Shown: positions 14,854 through 22,216 of the stretch, in pieces
How positions within the stretch are numbered: position 1 is the stretch's first letter
How the letters are laid out: each line of letters opens with the position of its first letter
Source of the DNA: Sulfurimonas sp.
GTDB lineage: Bacteria > Campylobacterota > Campylobacteria > Campylobacterales > Sulfurimonadaceae
Direction: 5' to 3'
DNA: 22,216 nt
NCBI GenBank assembly: GCA_027858865.1
Contig: JAQIBW010000044.1
Location: forward strand, 1-22,216
Notes under the pieces: generated by a model
The model's database searches: none
Told to the model about the DNA's origin: nothing
Seen by the model: the letters and a program-made list of their open reading frames with translations, nothing else
Position numbers and translations under genes: made by a program

Positions 14854-15159
14854 ATGAGTAGGTTAATTAATCTTAACAAAAAAAATGACCCTTTAAAAGA
14901 TTGGGAAGTAAAAGATTTTATAAGAAGAAAAGAATCAAATGTCTCTTTTTCTGATGAACATAAAACTCATAATCAATCTAAACCTAAAGTCTACGAATCT
15001 CCGCAAGAGATATCAAGAATAGCTGAGATAATGGCCATCAAAGATGAGATTCGTAAAAGCTTGACATCCAATCTTTCATGTACAAGCACACAAGAGAAAG
15101 CAGCAATAGAAAAAAGAAGACAAGAACTTTTAAACATTAAAAAAATTCTACGGATGTAA
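14854..15159 (+). CDS. Hypothetical charged cytoplasmic protein at the end of the copper operon
   Basis: This protein has about 101 residues and no signal peptide or membrane helix. It has a basic N-terminal part (SRLINLNKKNDPLKDWEVKDFIRRKES), a polar, probably unordered middle (about 32-50), and a helical Lys/Glu-rich C-terminus (about 53-101) containing its single cysteine. I prefer ATG at 14854, six bases after AAAGGA (14842-14847), over the in-frame TTG at 14827, which lacks a ribosome site. It follows the ATPase gene by 52 bases without an obvious terminator or promoter, so it is probably read from the oxidase promoter. It ends 12 bases before the operator of the second copper operon. 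No family recognised; coding status is supported by the ribosome site and tight packing. Confidence 0.65.
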   Translation: MSRLINLNKKNDPLKDWEVKDFIRRKESNVSFSDEHKTHNQSKPKVYESPQEISRIAEIMAIKDEIRKSLTSNLSCTSTQEKAAIEKRRQELLNIKKILRM

Positions 15160-15171
15160 GTTAACACTTCC

Positions 15172-15202
15172 TCACAAACCCCTCACAAATAATCAATATA
15201 AT
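15172..15202 (+). promoter_or_regulatory. Copper operon promoter with direct-repeat operator (copy 2)
   Basis: TCACAA at 15172-15177 and 15183-15188 are direct repeats 11 bases apart, followed after eight bases by TATAAT (15197-15202). The ATG of the YtkA-like gene is at 15231 with AAAGGA at 15219-15224. Both repeat spacing and distance to the -10 box equal those of copy 1 at 9792-9822, and the distance to the start codon differs by one base, so the two copper operons are probably co-activated by the OmpR-type regulator encoded at 9107-9754. Confidence 0.8.
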
Positions 15203-15230
15203 TCTCTTATAAACAATAAAAGGATTCAAA

Positions 15231-15611
15231 ATGAAAACGATAGCAAAAATATTTTTAGTAGCTCTTTTAGCAGTTAGTACTATGCAAGCAGCTGCATTTG
15301 AGAAGGTAGCAAAATCAAGAGCAACCAAGGTTGTAATGAGTTCAGAAAAACCCCTTACTACTGGAAACAACACTATAAACATTACAGTTGCTGATTCTAA
15401 GTATGCAGATGCTACAGTAAGTATAAAGGTTTTTATGCCGGCTATGCCAGGGATGCCTTACATGGAAAGTGTAGCAGATGCCAAAAATCTTGGACAAGGA
15501 AAGTATGAAGCTAATGTAAACCTAGCAATGGGCGGTACTTGGCAGGTTCATATCTTTATAACACCAAAAACAGGTAAAAAAATCAGAGCTAAATCTTCAC
15601 TAAATATCTAA
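15231..15611 (+). CDS. YtkA/FixH-like Met-rich periplasmic protein, candidate copper carrier
   Basis: The 126-residue protein has a signal peptide (about residues 1-21) and an immunoglobulin-like domain of the YtkA/FixH type: TGNNTINITVAD, then VFMPAMPGMPYM, then GQGKYEANVNLAMGGTWQVHI. M69, M72, M75 and M78 are evenly spaced three residues apart, and M100, W104 and H107 follow, giving a plausible Cu+ site in the periplasm. It is the first gene after operator copy 2 and lies 9 bases before the channel gene. In E. coli a small periplasmic copper chaperone, CusF, is encoded within cus; this unrelated protein occupies a comparable role by position. The chaperone function is inferred. Confidence 0.85.
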   Translation: MKTIAKIFLVALLAVSTMQAAAFEKVAKSRATKVVMSSEKPLTTGNNTINITVADSKYADATVSIKVFMPAMPGMPYMESVADAKNLGQGKYEANVNLAMGGTWQVHIFITPKTGKKIRAKSSLNI

Positions 15612-15620
15612 GGACAAGTT

Positions 15621-16814
15621 ATGAAAGCATACTTTTTGCTACTTCTACCTCTTCTACTCGGTGCAACTTCTCTATCCACGTTGATAGAGAATGCAAAAGC
15701 AAATCACACTTCACTTGAATCTATACAAATACGTCTTAGTGCGATTGATAACGAGTATGAAGTGACTAGAAACTTTGCAGATCCGGAGCTAACTTTTGGT
15801 ATCAGTGACATACAGCTAAATGACCCTTCTAACCGCTCGATAGAACCTATGCAGTACACTTCTCTAAATCTAAAACAAAAGATTCCATACTTTGGGAAAA
15901 GAGATGCGGCTTCTAAAAAAGTAGATGCTAAAAAAGCAAAAGTAGGTTTTACTCTCTCTCAGGCAAAAGTAAAACTGACAGAGTCTATAAAACTAGCGGC
16001 TTATGGCATCTGGCAAGTAGAAGAACAACTCAAAATAACTGATGCGTACATAAATCTGACTCGTCAAAATATAGAGCTTTACACTGCTTACAGTACAAGT
16101 GATACAAAGGCTCACATGGGAATCATGTCTGCCGAGCTTTCACTCTCACAACTCAAGATAAAAAGAAGTAAGTTAGAGAGTTTTTTAACAGGTCTTTACA
16201 CAAATTTGAGTTACCTAAGTGCGACAAAAGTTGACTCACTAGAAGTTGAAATGCAAGTGAACGAGCCAAGAGAGTTAGCGTTTTACCTAGATGCAAGTCG
16301 TGATAGCAGTGCATACAAAGTAAAAGAGGCCTTAGTAAAAGAAGCCCAAGCAGACCTGAAAATAAAAAAGTTAGAAAAAAATGTTGACCCTTTTGTTCAA
16401 GTGGGCTATTTCTACCGTGAGTCTTTCGAGGACTATATGAACATAAATGTAGGTTTTGCACTTCCAATTTACGGAACGCAAGATTCAAAAGAAGAAGCTT
16501 CAAGAAAACTATCTCTTGCTACGAAAAGTGAAGTGGTTGATTTTGAAAACTCACTTCATTCAAAAGTAGCAGCGGAGTATGCAAGACTTCAAGACTCATA
16601 CAGAGTCTACAATATCATAGAAAAAGAGAGTCTCCCTCAGATAGAACATATGTTTGATTTGACAAACACTTCTATCAAAAGCGGTTCTGATCTTTTTATA
16701 TACATAGAACTACTGGCTAAAAAACTTCGCTTAGAAGAACAGAGCATCCAAGCGGTTGCAACTTACTACAAAATAACAGCATCTCTAGATGCACTCATAG
16801 GATCAGAGCAATGA
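15621..16814 (+). CDS. cusC: Outer-membrane efflux channel CusC (TolC family)
   Basis: A 397-residue TolC-type channel subunit with a signal peptide (MKAYFLLLLPLLLGATS). Typical family features are the early LSTLIENAKANHTSLE helix, FADPELTFGISD, LNLKQKIPYFGKRDAA (about 82-97), and in the second half VDPFVQVGYFYRE and VGFALPIYG. The closing repeat is TNTSIKSGSDLFIYIELLA-like sequence. It would carry Cu+/Ag+ across the outer membrane with the adaptor and pump encoded next. AAGGA overlaps the previous stop codon, and the last four bases overlap the CusB start (ATGA), indicating tight coupling. It is only distantly similar to the other channel in the window (767-1936), so the two systems are not a recent duplication. 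It carries no visible lipobox cysteine, unlike E. coli CusC. Confidence 0.88.
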   Translation: MKAYFLLLLPLLLGATSLSTLIENAKANHTSLESIQIRLSAIDNEYEVTRNFADPELTFGISDIQLNDPSNRSIEPMQYTSLNLKQKIPYFGKRDAASKKVDAKKAKVGFTLSQAKVKLTESIKLAAYGIWQVEEQLKITDAYINLTRQNIELYTAYSTSDTKAHMGIMSAELSLSQLKIKRSKLESFLTGLYTNLSYLSATKVDSLEVEMQVNEPRELAFYLDASRDSSAYKVKEALVKEAQADLKIKKLEKNVDPFVQVGYFYRESFEDYMNINVGFALPIYGTQDSKEEASRKLSLATKSEVVDFENSLHSKVAAEYARLQDSYRVYNIIEKESLPQIEHMFDLTNTSIKSGSDLFIYIELLAKKLRLEEQSIQAVATYYKITASLDALIGSEQ

Positions 16815-17806
16815 AACTCTTACTAATAATACTTATCTTTTTCTCATTGCTAGATGCAAAAGACGCAACTGTAGAACAGCTATTTAATGTTCAAACTACA
16901 AAAGTAAAACTAGTCTCAGATGCTAAAAGCATAAAAAGCTTTGGGTTTGTAACAGTTGATGAGTCGAGAGTGTATGACGTAAGCCCAAGATTTGGTGGTT
17001 TTGTTGAGATACTCTACGCTGACAAGACATACAAGAAAGTTAGCAAAGGCGAAAAGCTTGTAAAAGTTTACTCTCCCGAAGTTCTAAAAGCAAAAGATGA
17101 CTACCTAAATACTATCAACTATACAAAAAACAGACCAAACAAAACTATGCTAGAAAGTGCAAAAATAAAACTCTCACTTTTAAACATCCCAGAGATGGAA
17201 ATAAAAGAGATTACAAAGAATAAAAAAGCATCTTCTTTTACGACTGTACTATCTCCTGCAAACGGCTATATATTTAAAAAGTCACTAAATAACAACTCCT
17301 CTTTTAAAGCTAAAGGGGTTATTTTTCAAGTGGTAAACCTTGACAAAGTCTGGGTTGAGCTAAAGATTCATCAAAACCAACTATCAACTCTAAATAATAT
17401 AAAAAGCTTTACACTAAGTACACCATCTCTAAAACAAACATTCAAAGCTACAAGAGAAAACCTATATCCGGAACTTGACCCAAAAGAAGAAAGTTTCACA
17501 CTTAGACTATCTCTTGATAACAAAAGCAACCTGCTTAAACCGGGAATGTATACAACTGTAAATATGAGTGCAGATGCTAAAAGCTACTTAACACTTCCAA
17601 CAACTGCAGTTATGCGAAAAAATGGTAAGTTTTATGTTTTTGTAGTCGGTGAATATGAGGGCGAATATGAACCTTTAGAAATAGAAGTAGAAGTTTTAAA
17701 TCCGGACACTTACATAGTAAAAAGTGTATTGAACGAAGGCGATGAAGTAGTAAATAACGCACTATTTATGATGGACAGTGATGCCCAAGTCAATGGCTTG
17801 TACTAA
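16811..17806 (+). CDS. cusB: Periplasmic adaptor CusB, short form without N-terminal Met site
   Basis: The 331-residue adaptor has a signal peptide (LLLIILIFFSLLDA) and the CusB pattern: beta-barrel strand SFGFVTVDESRVYDVSPRF, lipoyl half GGFVEILYADKTYKKVSKGEKL (split at 20: GGFVEILYAD and KTYKKVSKGEKL), a short helical segment starting SPEVLKAKDDYL, second lipoyl half LSPANGYIFKKSL, then barrel and membrane-proximal domains. It links pump and channel. E. coli CusB is about 407 residues and binds Cu+ through N-terminal methionines; here no Met follows the initiator until about residue 112, and no CPMHP-type domain is attached. Copper hand-off may therefore rely on the separate Met-rich protein at 15231. 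It overlaps cusC by four bases and precedes cusA by ten. Confidence 0.9.
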   Translation: MKLLLIILIFFSLLDAKDATVEQLFNVQTTKVKLVSDAKSIKSFGFVTVDESRVYDVSPRFGGFVEILYADKTYKKVSKGEKLVKVYSPEVLKAKDDYLNTINYTKNRPNKTMLESAKIKLSLLNIPEMEIKEITKNKKASSFTTVLSPANGYIFKKSLNNNSSFKAKGVIFQVVNLDKVWVELKIHQNQLSTLNNIKSFTLSTPSLKQTFKATRENLYPELDPKEESFTLRLSLDNKSNLLKPGMYTTVNMSADAKSYLTLPTTAVMRKNGKFYVFVVGEYEGEYEPLEIEVEVLNPDTYIVKSVLNEGDEVVNNALFMMDSDAQVNGLY

Positions 17807-17816
17807 AGGATGAGTA

Positions 17817-20800
17817 ATGATTGAAAATATAATAAGCTTTAGTATTAAAAATAAATTTCTTATCCTAATGGCAGCTATATTTATAACTTTTGGCTCTTTT
17901 TGGGCTATTAAAAATACACCTCTAGATGCTATACCAGACTTGTCTCCTCCGCAGGTTATCGTAAAACTGAACTGGGCTGGACAGTCTCCTGAAATCATAG
18001 AAGACCAAGGAACTTATCCTCTAGTTTCTCAGTTTCTCTCCATCGCAAATATTGAGACGGTTAGAGGTTTTTCTACTTATGAAAATGCTCTAATCTACAT
18101 TATCTTTAAAGAGGGAACTGACCTTTACTGGGCTAGAACCCGTGTGCTTGAACAGTTAGCATCCTTGCAGTCTGAGCTTCCGGAGTCTATGGAAGTAAAC
18201 TTAGGTCCAGATGCCAGCGGTGTGGGTTGGGTATATGAGTACGCTCTTACCTCAAAAACTAAAAACCTCAGCGAGCTTAGAACTCTGCAAGACTACTACT
18301 TCAAGTACGCACTTTTAGGTGTGGATGGGGTTAGTGAAGTTGCATCTATAGGTGGGTTTGTTCCGACTTACCAAGTGAGTGTTAGCAATGATACACTTGT
18401 ACGATACAACCTTAGCATCCAAGATATAGCTAAAACTTTAAAAGCCAACAACAACGATACTGGCGGACGTATCGTCATACAAAACGGTTATGAGTGGATG
18501 GTTCAAGCTAAAGGCTACTTAAAAGACTTAGATGATATCCGATCTCTTGTCGTAGCCACGAAAGCAAACACGCCAGTAACCATAGGAGACATAGGAAGAG
18601 TCGAGTTAGTTCCTGCAGCCAGACGCGGTATGGCTGACCTTAACGGAGAAGGCGAAGTAGTAGGCGGTATCGTTATGGTTCGTTATGGCGAAGATGTTTA
18701 CTCTACCATCAAACGCATAGAGAAAAAGATGAGTGAGCTTCAAGTTGATGGTGTTGAAGTCATAGAGACTTACAACCGCTCTGACCTCATAGAAAAAGCA
18801 GTAGACACACTAAAGACTACACTCATAGAAGAGAGCATCATCGTTATCATTATCATCGCTCTATTTTTGATGCATCTACGCTCTTCCATCATAGTTCTTA
18901 TAGTTCTACCTCTTACTATAGGCGCTACATTTTTACTTATGAAAGTGTTTGGGATTGACTCAAACATTATGAGTCTTGGCGGTATTGCCATAGCTATCGG
19001 TGCGATGGTAGATGCAACCATAGTTATGATAGAAAACGCACACAAGACCATAGTAAAACAAGAAGAGAAAAAAGGCGAAGCACTCACCAAACAAGAGAGA
19101 TTTGATGCCATTAGCAGTTCGTCTAAAGTTGTAGGTCGTCCTATATTTTTCGCACTTGCTTTAGTCGTAGTCTCATTTTTACCTATCTTTGCACTAAGCG
19201 GTCAAGAGGGACTTCTCTTTACTCCTCTTGCATTTACAAAAACTTTTGCCATGACAGCTGGAGCAATTCTCTCTATAACTCTAGTTCCTGTTCTTATGCT
19301 CTTTTTTGTAAAAGGCAAGATTCTAAGTGAAAATAAAAATCCACTAAACCGTTTTTTTATCTGGCTTTATACCCCTATCATCACTTACGGGTTAAAACTA
19401 AAGTACCTCATACTCATAGCAGTTGTTGTAGCTCTTGGATATATGTACCCAGTGTACAACGGTCTAAAATGGGAGTTTATGCCTCCACTAGATGAGAAAA
19501 GTGTTATGTACATGCCTGTTACTCCTTATGGAATCAGTGTTGACCAGAGTAAAGCGCTAACTCAAAAGACAGATGCCATCATCAAATCATTTCCCGAAGT
19601 GGACATCGTTTTTGGTAAGGGCGGTCGTGCAAACTCTGCAACTGACCCTGCTCCACTTGGTATGATAGAGACTATTATCACTTTCAAACCACAAAGCGAA
19701 TGGCGAGAAGGCATGACGCATGATAAACTCATGCTAGAACTAGAAGATGCTCTTAGAGTTCCAGGTCTTATAAACTCTTGGACTTATCCTATACGCGGTC
19801 GTATAGATATGCTTTTAAGCGGAATACGAACACCTCTTGGTATCAAACTTTACGGTAAAGATGCAGATGGCTTACAAAAATATGCGTTAGAGATTGAGAA
19901 AACTTTGAGAGACTACGATAAAACTCTTTCAGTCTTTGCAGATCAGGCAAGTGCAGGATACTATCTAGATATAAAAATAGATGAAAAAGAACTAGCAAGA
20001 TACAATATAAGTAAAAACTATCTGCTTGACTATGTGGCATCTGGCATAGGTGGGATGAAAGTCTCGACTATGTACAAAGGCATAGAACGTTACCCAATAG
20101 CACTAAGATTTGAAGAAGATGAAAGAAGAAGTTTAGAGAGCATCCGTGATATACAGATAAAAACTCCACTCGGTTTTGTACCTCTTGGCAACTTTGCCGA
20201 GGTCGCTTACCGTGAGAGTGCATCTGTTATAAAAAGCGAAATGGCATCTCCTGTGACGTTTATATACATCACTCCCAAAGTGGGTATGAGTGCTACTGAG
20301 TACAAACAAGAGGCTAAAATACTTCTGGAATCTGTGAAACTACCGGCTGGATACTACATAGAGTGGGCAGGTCAAAGCGAATACCTAGACTCAGCTATGC
20401 AAAGAATAGTCTGGATAGTTCCAACTGTGCTAATAGTTATCCTGATACTTATCTACTTTGCACTTAAAGAGATGGTTCCGACTTTGATAGTCTTCTTTAC
20501 TCTTCCCTTTGCGCTTTTGGGTGGACTGCTCTACATAGACATACTAAACTTCAACATGAGTATAGCTGTAGTTGTCGGTTTCTTAGCACTTCTCGGAGTT
20601 GCAGCTGAGACTGCTATAGTCATGATAGTTTACCTGCAAGAAGCAGTAGATGAGGCAAAAGAGAAGTTCAAAGAGAACTTTGGATATCAAGAGCTAAGAG
20701 ATGCCATCTATGAAGGTGCTGTTCAAAGAGTAAGACCAAAACTAATGACAGTTTTTGCCATACTAGCCGGACTACTCCCTATCATGTACACACATGGAGT

Positions 20801-20933
20801 AGGAAGCGAAGTGATGCAAAGAATCGCCGCACCGATGTTAGGCGGAGTTGTAAGTTCAGCAGTTCTAAGTCTAGTTATCATCCCTATACTTTTTGAGATT
20901 TATGCTAAGTGGGGAATGAGGAAAAACCAGTAA
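17817..20933 (+). CDS. cusA: Cu+/Ag+ RND efflux pump CusA
   Basis: A 1038-residue HME-RND pump with the 12-helix plan. The TM4 motif AIGAMVDATIVMIENAHK (D399, E406) is the copper/silver signature. The three periplasmic copper-binding methionines of E. coli CusA (M573, M623, M672) correspond to M566 (VMYMPV), M616 (PLGMIET) and M665 (RIDMLLSG), with the same 50- and 49-residue spacing. The methionine pairs leading through the membrane also appear conserved: M385/M1000, M397/M479 and M404/M494 match M391/M1009, M403/M486 and M410/M501. It would take Cu+ or Ag+ from the periplasm, and perhaps the cytoplasm, and push it out through CusB and CusC using the proton gradient. AAGGA (17805-17809) sets the start. 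It ends the operon; no terminator hairpin is visible after it. Confidence 0.96.
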   Translation: MIENIISFSIKNKFLILMAAIFITFGSFWAIKNTPLDAIPDLSPPQVIVKLNWAGQSPEIIEDQGTYPLVSQFLSIANIETVRGFSTYENALIYIIFKEGTDLYWARTRVLEQLASLQSELPESMEVNLGPDASGVGWVYEYALTSKTKNLSELRTLQDYYFKYALLGVDGVSEVASIGGFVPTYQVSVSNDTLVRYNLSIQDIAKTLKANNNDTGGRIVIQNGYEWMVQAKGYLKDLDDIRSLVVATKANTPVTIGDIGRVELVPAARRGMADLNGEGEVVGGIVMVRYGEDVYSTIKRIEKKMSELQVDGVEVIETYNRSDLIEKAVDTLKTTLIEESIIVIIIIALFLMHLRSSIIVLIVLPLTIGATFLLMKVFGIDSNIMSLGGIAIAIGAMVDATIVMIENAHKTIVKQEEKKGEALTKQERFDAISSSSKVVGRPIFFALALVVVSFLPIFALSGQEGLLFTPLAFTKTFAMTAGAILSITLVPVLMLFFVKGKILSENKNPLNRFFIWLYTPIITYGLKLKYLILIAVVVALGYMYPVYNGLKWEFMPPLDEKSVMYMPVTPYGISVDQSKALTQKTDAIIKSFPEVDIVFGKGGRANSATDPAPLGMIETIITFKPQSEWREGMTHDKLMLELEDALRVPGLINSWTYPIRGRIDMLLSGIRTPLGIKLYGKDADGLQKYALEIEKTLRDYDKTLSVFADQASAGYYLDIKIDEKELARYNISKNYLLDYVASGIGGMKVSTMYKGIERYPIALRFEEDERRSLESIRDIQIKTPLGFVPLGNFAEVAYRESASVIKSEMASPVTFIYITPKVGMSATEYKQEAKILLESVKLPAGYYIEWAGQSEYLDSAMQRIVWIVPTVLIVILILIYFALKEMVPTLIVFFTLPFALLGGLLYIDILNFNMSIAVVVGFLALLGVAAETAIVMIVYLQEAVDEAKEKFKENFGYQELRDAIYEGAVQRVRPKLMTVFAILAGLLPIMYTHGVGSEVMQRIAAPMLGGVVSSAVLSLVIIPILFEIYAKWGMRKNQ

Positions 20934-20952
20934 TTTTGAAGTCACTTATATT

Positions 20953-20961
20953 TGCTATAAT
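20953..20961 (+). promoter_or_regulatory. Extended -10 promoter before the oxidase-like gene
   Basis: TGCTATAAT (20953-20961) is a complete extended -10 element 31 bases before the ATG at 20993, with AAGG at 20982-20985 as ribosome site. A single TCAC (20942-20945) sits at the distance seen in the copper operators, but the second repeat is missing, so I do not count it as an operator. Confidence 0.55.
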
Positions 20962-20992
20962 TTTCATAACAAAAAAACTACAAGGTTAGAAA

Positions 20993-21523
20993 ATGGGCTC
21001 ACAGTACAAAAGTTTAAAAGATTCGGACATAGAGTTTATTAAGCAGCAGAAACTATTTTATCTTGCTAGTTCATCTGGTAAAGAGGTAAATCTCTCTCCA
21101 AAAGGTTATGACTCCATCAGAGTTTTGGACAACTCTAGAGTAGTTTTTATGAACTATCCTGGGAGTGGAAATCGTACATATAGAGATGCTAAAAATGATG
21201 GAGAGTTTACTCTGCTTTTTAACGCCTTTGAGGGAAAAGCAAAGATACTTCGACTCTTTTGTAAAGCAAGTATCGTAGATGCTGATGGTGAAAAGTTTGC
21301 TAAGTACTTAGAACTATTTGAAGAAAAAGAAAGCCTTGTTAGAGACTTTTTCGAGTTTAGCATCTACGCTGTTGAGTCTAGCTGCGGAGAGTCTGTTCCT
21401 CTTATGGAGTACAAAGAAGACAGAACTGCACTAAAAGACTGGGTTATTAAGATGGATAAAAACGACAAACTTCAAGACTATAAACAAAAGAGGAAAACGC
21501 CTCCAAGTCTTCAAGATTTATGA
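20993..21523 (+). CDS. Pyridoxamine 5'-phosphate oxidase-family protein
   Basis: This cytoplasmic protein of 176 residues has the split beta-barrel flavin-binding pattern: IEFIKQQKLFYLASSSGKEVNLSPKGYDSIRVLD near the N-terminus (about 14-47), then VVFMNYPGSGNRTYRDAKNDGEFTLLF (about 49-75) and GKAKILRLFCKASIVD. Relatives bind FMN, F420 or heme and are often annotated only as PPOX-fold proteins; the specific reaction is unknown, and true PdxH function is unlikely given the motif differences and the family's NLSPKG signature. Promoter and ribosome site are its own. Its stop codon region overlaps the opposite HD-GYP gene by six bases. No metal-related motif is visible. Confidence 0.85.
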   Translation: MGSQYKSLKDSDIEFIKQQKLFYLASSSGKEVNLSPKGYDSIRVLDNSRVVFMNYPGSGNRTYRDAKNDGEFTLLFNAFEGKAKILRLFCKASIVDADGEKFAKYLELFEEKESLVRDFFEFSIYAVESSCGESVPLMEYKEDRTALKDWVIKMDKNDKLQDYKQKRKTPPSLQDL

Positions 21524-22216
21524 AAACTCTCTTATTATCTGTTTGCACTCTTCTTTATTACTAACGATGATTTTTACTAGTTTTGGATCAAAGTGTTTAC
21601 CGCTCTCTTTTTGAAGCAGTTCTATCACATCTTCCAACGACCACTTCTCTTTGTATACACGTTTAGAAAGAAGTGCGTCAAAAACATCTACAATAGCAAC
21701 AATACGGGCATATATAGATATCTCTTCACCTACTAAACCTTGTGGATATCCAGTGCCGTCATATTTTTCATGATGCTCATAAGCGATTATTGCCGCTGTT
21801 TGTAAAATCTTACGCTCAGAATGATTTAAAATCTCATATCCTAAAATAGAGTGGGACTTCATAGTATTGTACTCTTCATCAGTAAGTTTTGCAGGTTTGT
21901 TTAAAATAGCGTCACTTATCCCTACTTTTCCAATATCATGCAGGGGAGATGCAAACTCTATAAGATTTACCTCTTCTTCACTCATTCCATAAGCTTTTGC
22001 AATAAGGACACTTATGAGTGATACACGTTTTGTGTGAAGTCTAGTCTCTTTTGAGCGAATCTCTTCGATGCGCCCAACTGCAAGCATAGTCTCTTGCAGA
22101 GTTGACTCTATCTCATCATTTAGTTTTTGTAGTTCTATATTTTTTTGAAGGAGTTCTTCTTCTTTTTCTAAAATATTATTGTTAAACTTATTAACATTTT
22201 CCACAACATCTTCAAA
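21518..22216 (-). CDS. HD-GYP domain protein, likely cyclic-di-GMP phosphodiesterase (N-terminus outside window)
   Basis: The minus-strand frame stays open to the right edge; the GTG at 22204 is an internal codon in my view, because FEDVVENVNKF continues upstream into a coiled coil (about the first 40 residues shown) of the kind that links a receiver or sensor domain to an HD-GYP domain. The HD-GYP part is complete: SPLHDIGKVGISD with the HD metal ligands, MKSHSILGYEIL, YEHHEKYDGTGYP with the HH and GYP motifs, and AIVDVFDALLSKRVYK. Such enzymes hydrolyse cyclic-di-GMP and usually respond to a signal through the N-terminal domain, which cannot be seen here. It converges with the preceding gene, with a 6-base overlap and no terminator between. 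Confidence 0.9.
   Translation of the reverse strand, partial: FEDVVENVNKFNNNILEKEEELLQKNIELQKLNDEIESTLQETMLAVGRIEEIRSKETRLHTKRVSLISVLIAKAYGMSEEEVNLIEFASPLHDIGKVGISDAILNKPAKLTDEEYNTMKSHSILGYEILNHSERKILQTAAIIAYEHHEKYDGTGYPQGLVGEEISIYARIVAIVDVFDALLSKRVYKEKWSLEDVIELLQKESGKHFDPKLVKIIVSNKEECKQIIREFS

Noticed and set aside
767..20933. The two RND efflux operons as a recent duplication
   Set aside because: Channel, adaptor and pump differ strongly in motifs (copper methionines, His-rich stretch, TM4 motif), so they are distinct subfamilies.
20942..20961. Possible third copper operator before the oxidase-like gene (TCAC, N10, TATAAT)
   Set aside because: Only a half-site TCACTT is present; the second TCACAA 11 bases upstream is missing, so it does not match the two operators.

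Overview
The window is AT-rich, densely packed bacterial DNA with very short intergenic gaps, A/G-rich ribosome sites and extended -10 promoters without clear -35 boxes. Protein style (Lys/Ile/Asn/Glu-rich) and the gene set suggest a free-living member of the Campylobacterota (Sulfurimonas/Sulfurovum/Arcobacter-like). The taxon is inferred from style, not from a marker gene. Almost the whole window is a heavy-metal, mainly copper, resistance region.

Layout. (1) 2-375: the end of a RelB-type antitoxin gene and a complete RelE-type toxin. (2) 412-6095: a secreted His/Cys protein followed by a CzcCBA-type tripartite efflux system (outer-membrane channel, adaptor with a His-rich stretch, RND pump lacking the copper methionine ladder). 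(3) 6165-7976: a YdhR-family protein and a beta-CASP metallo-beta-lactamase RNase-like protein, each apparently with its own promoter. (4) 7990-9754, minus strand: a CusS/CusR-like two-component system (HAMP-less sensor kinase and OmpR-type regulator). (5) 9850-15159: a divergent copper operon with a Tat-exported multicopper oxidase, CopB/PcoB outer-membrane protein, small SHOCT membrane protein, Cu+ P1B ATPase with tandem zinc-ribbon-like metal-binding domains, and a hypothetical protein. (6) 15231-20933: a second copper operon with a Met-rich YtkA-like periplasmic protein and CusC-CusB-CusA. (7) 20993-22216: a pyridoxamine-phosphate-oxidase-like protein, convergent with the 3' part of an HD-GYP phosphodiesterase cut by the window edge.

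How the parts fit. Cytoplasmic Cu+ would be pumped to the periplasm by the P1B ATPase, oxidised to the less toxic Cu2+ by the multicopper oxidase, and expelled by CusCBA; the YtkA-like protein and CopB are candidate periplasmic and outer-membrane copper handlers. The most informative non-coding signal is a shared promoter architecture, TCACAA-N5-TCACAA-N8-TATAAT, found with identical spacing upstream of both copper operons (9792-9822 and 15172-15202). The 11-bp direct repeat sits where the -35 box would be, the usual geometry for an OmpR-type activator, and one copy lies in the divergent promoter region next to the regulator gene. The CzcCBA-type operon lacks it and is probably controlled separately.

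I found no tRNA, rRNA, insertion sequence, CRISPR array or phage gene. No gene-free stretch exceeds about 105 bases.
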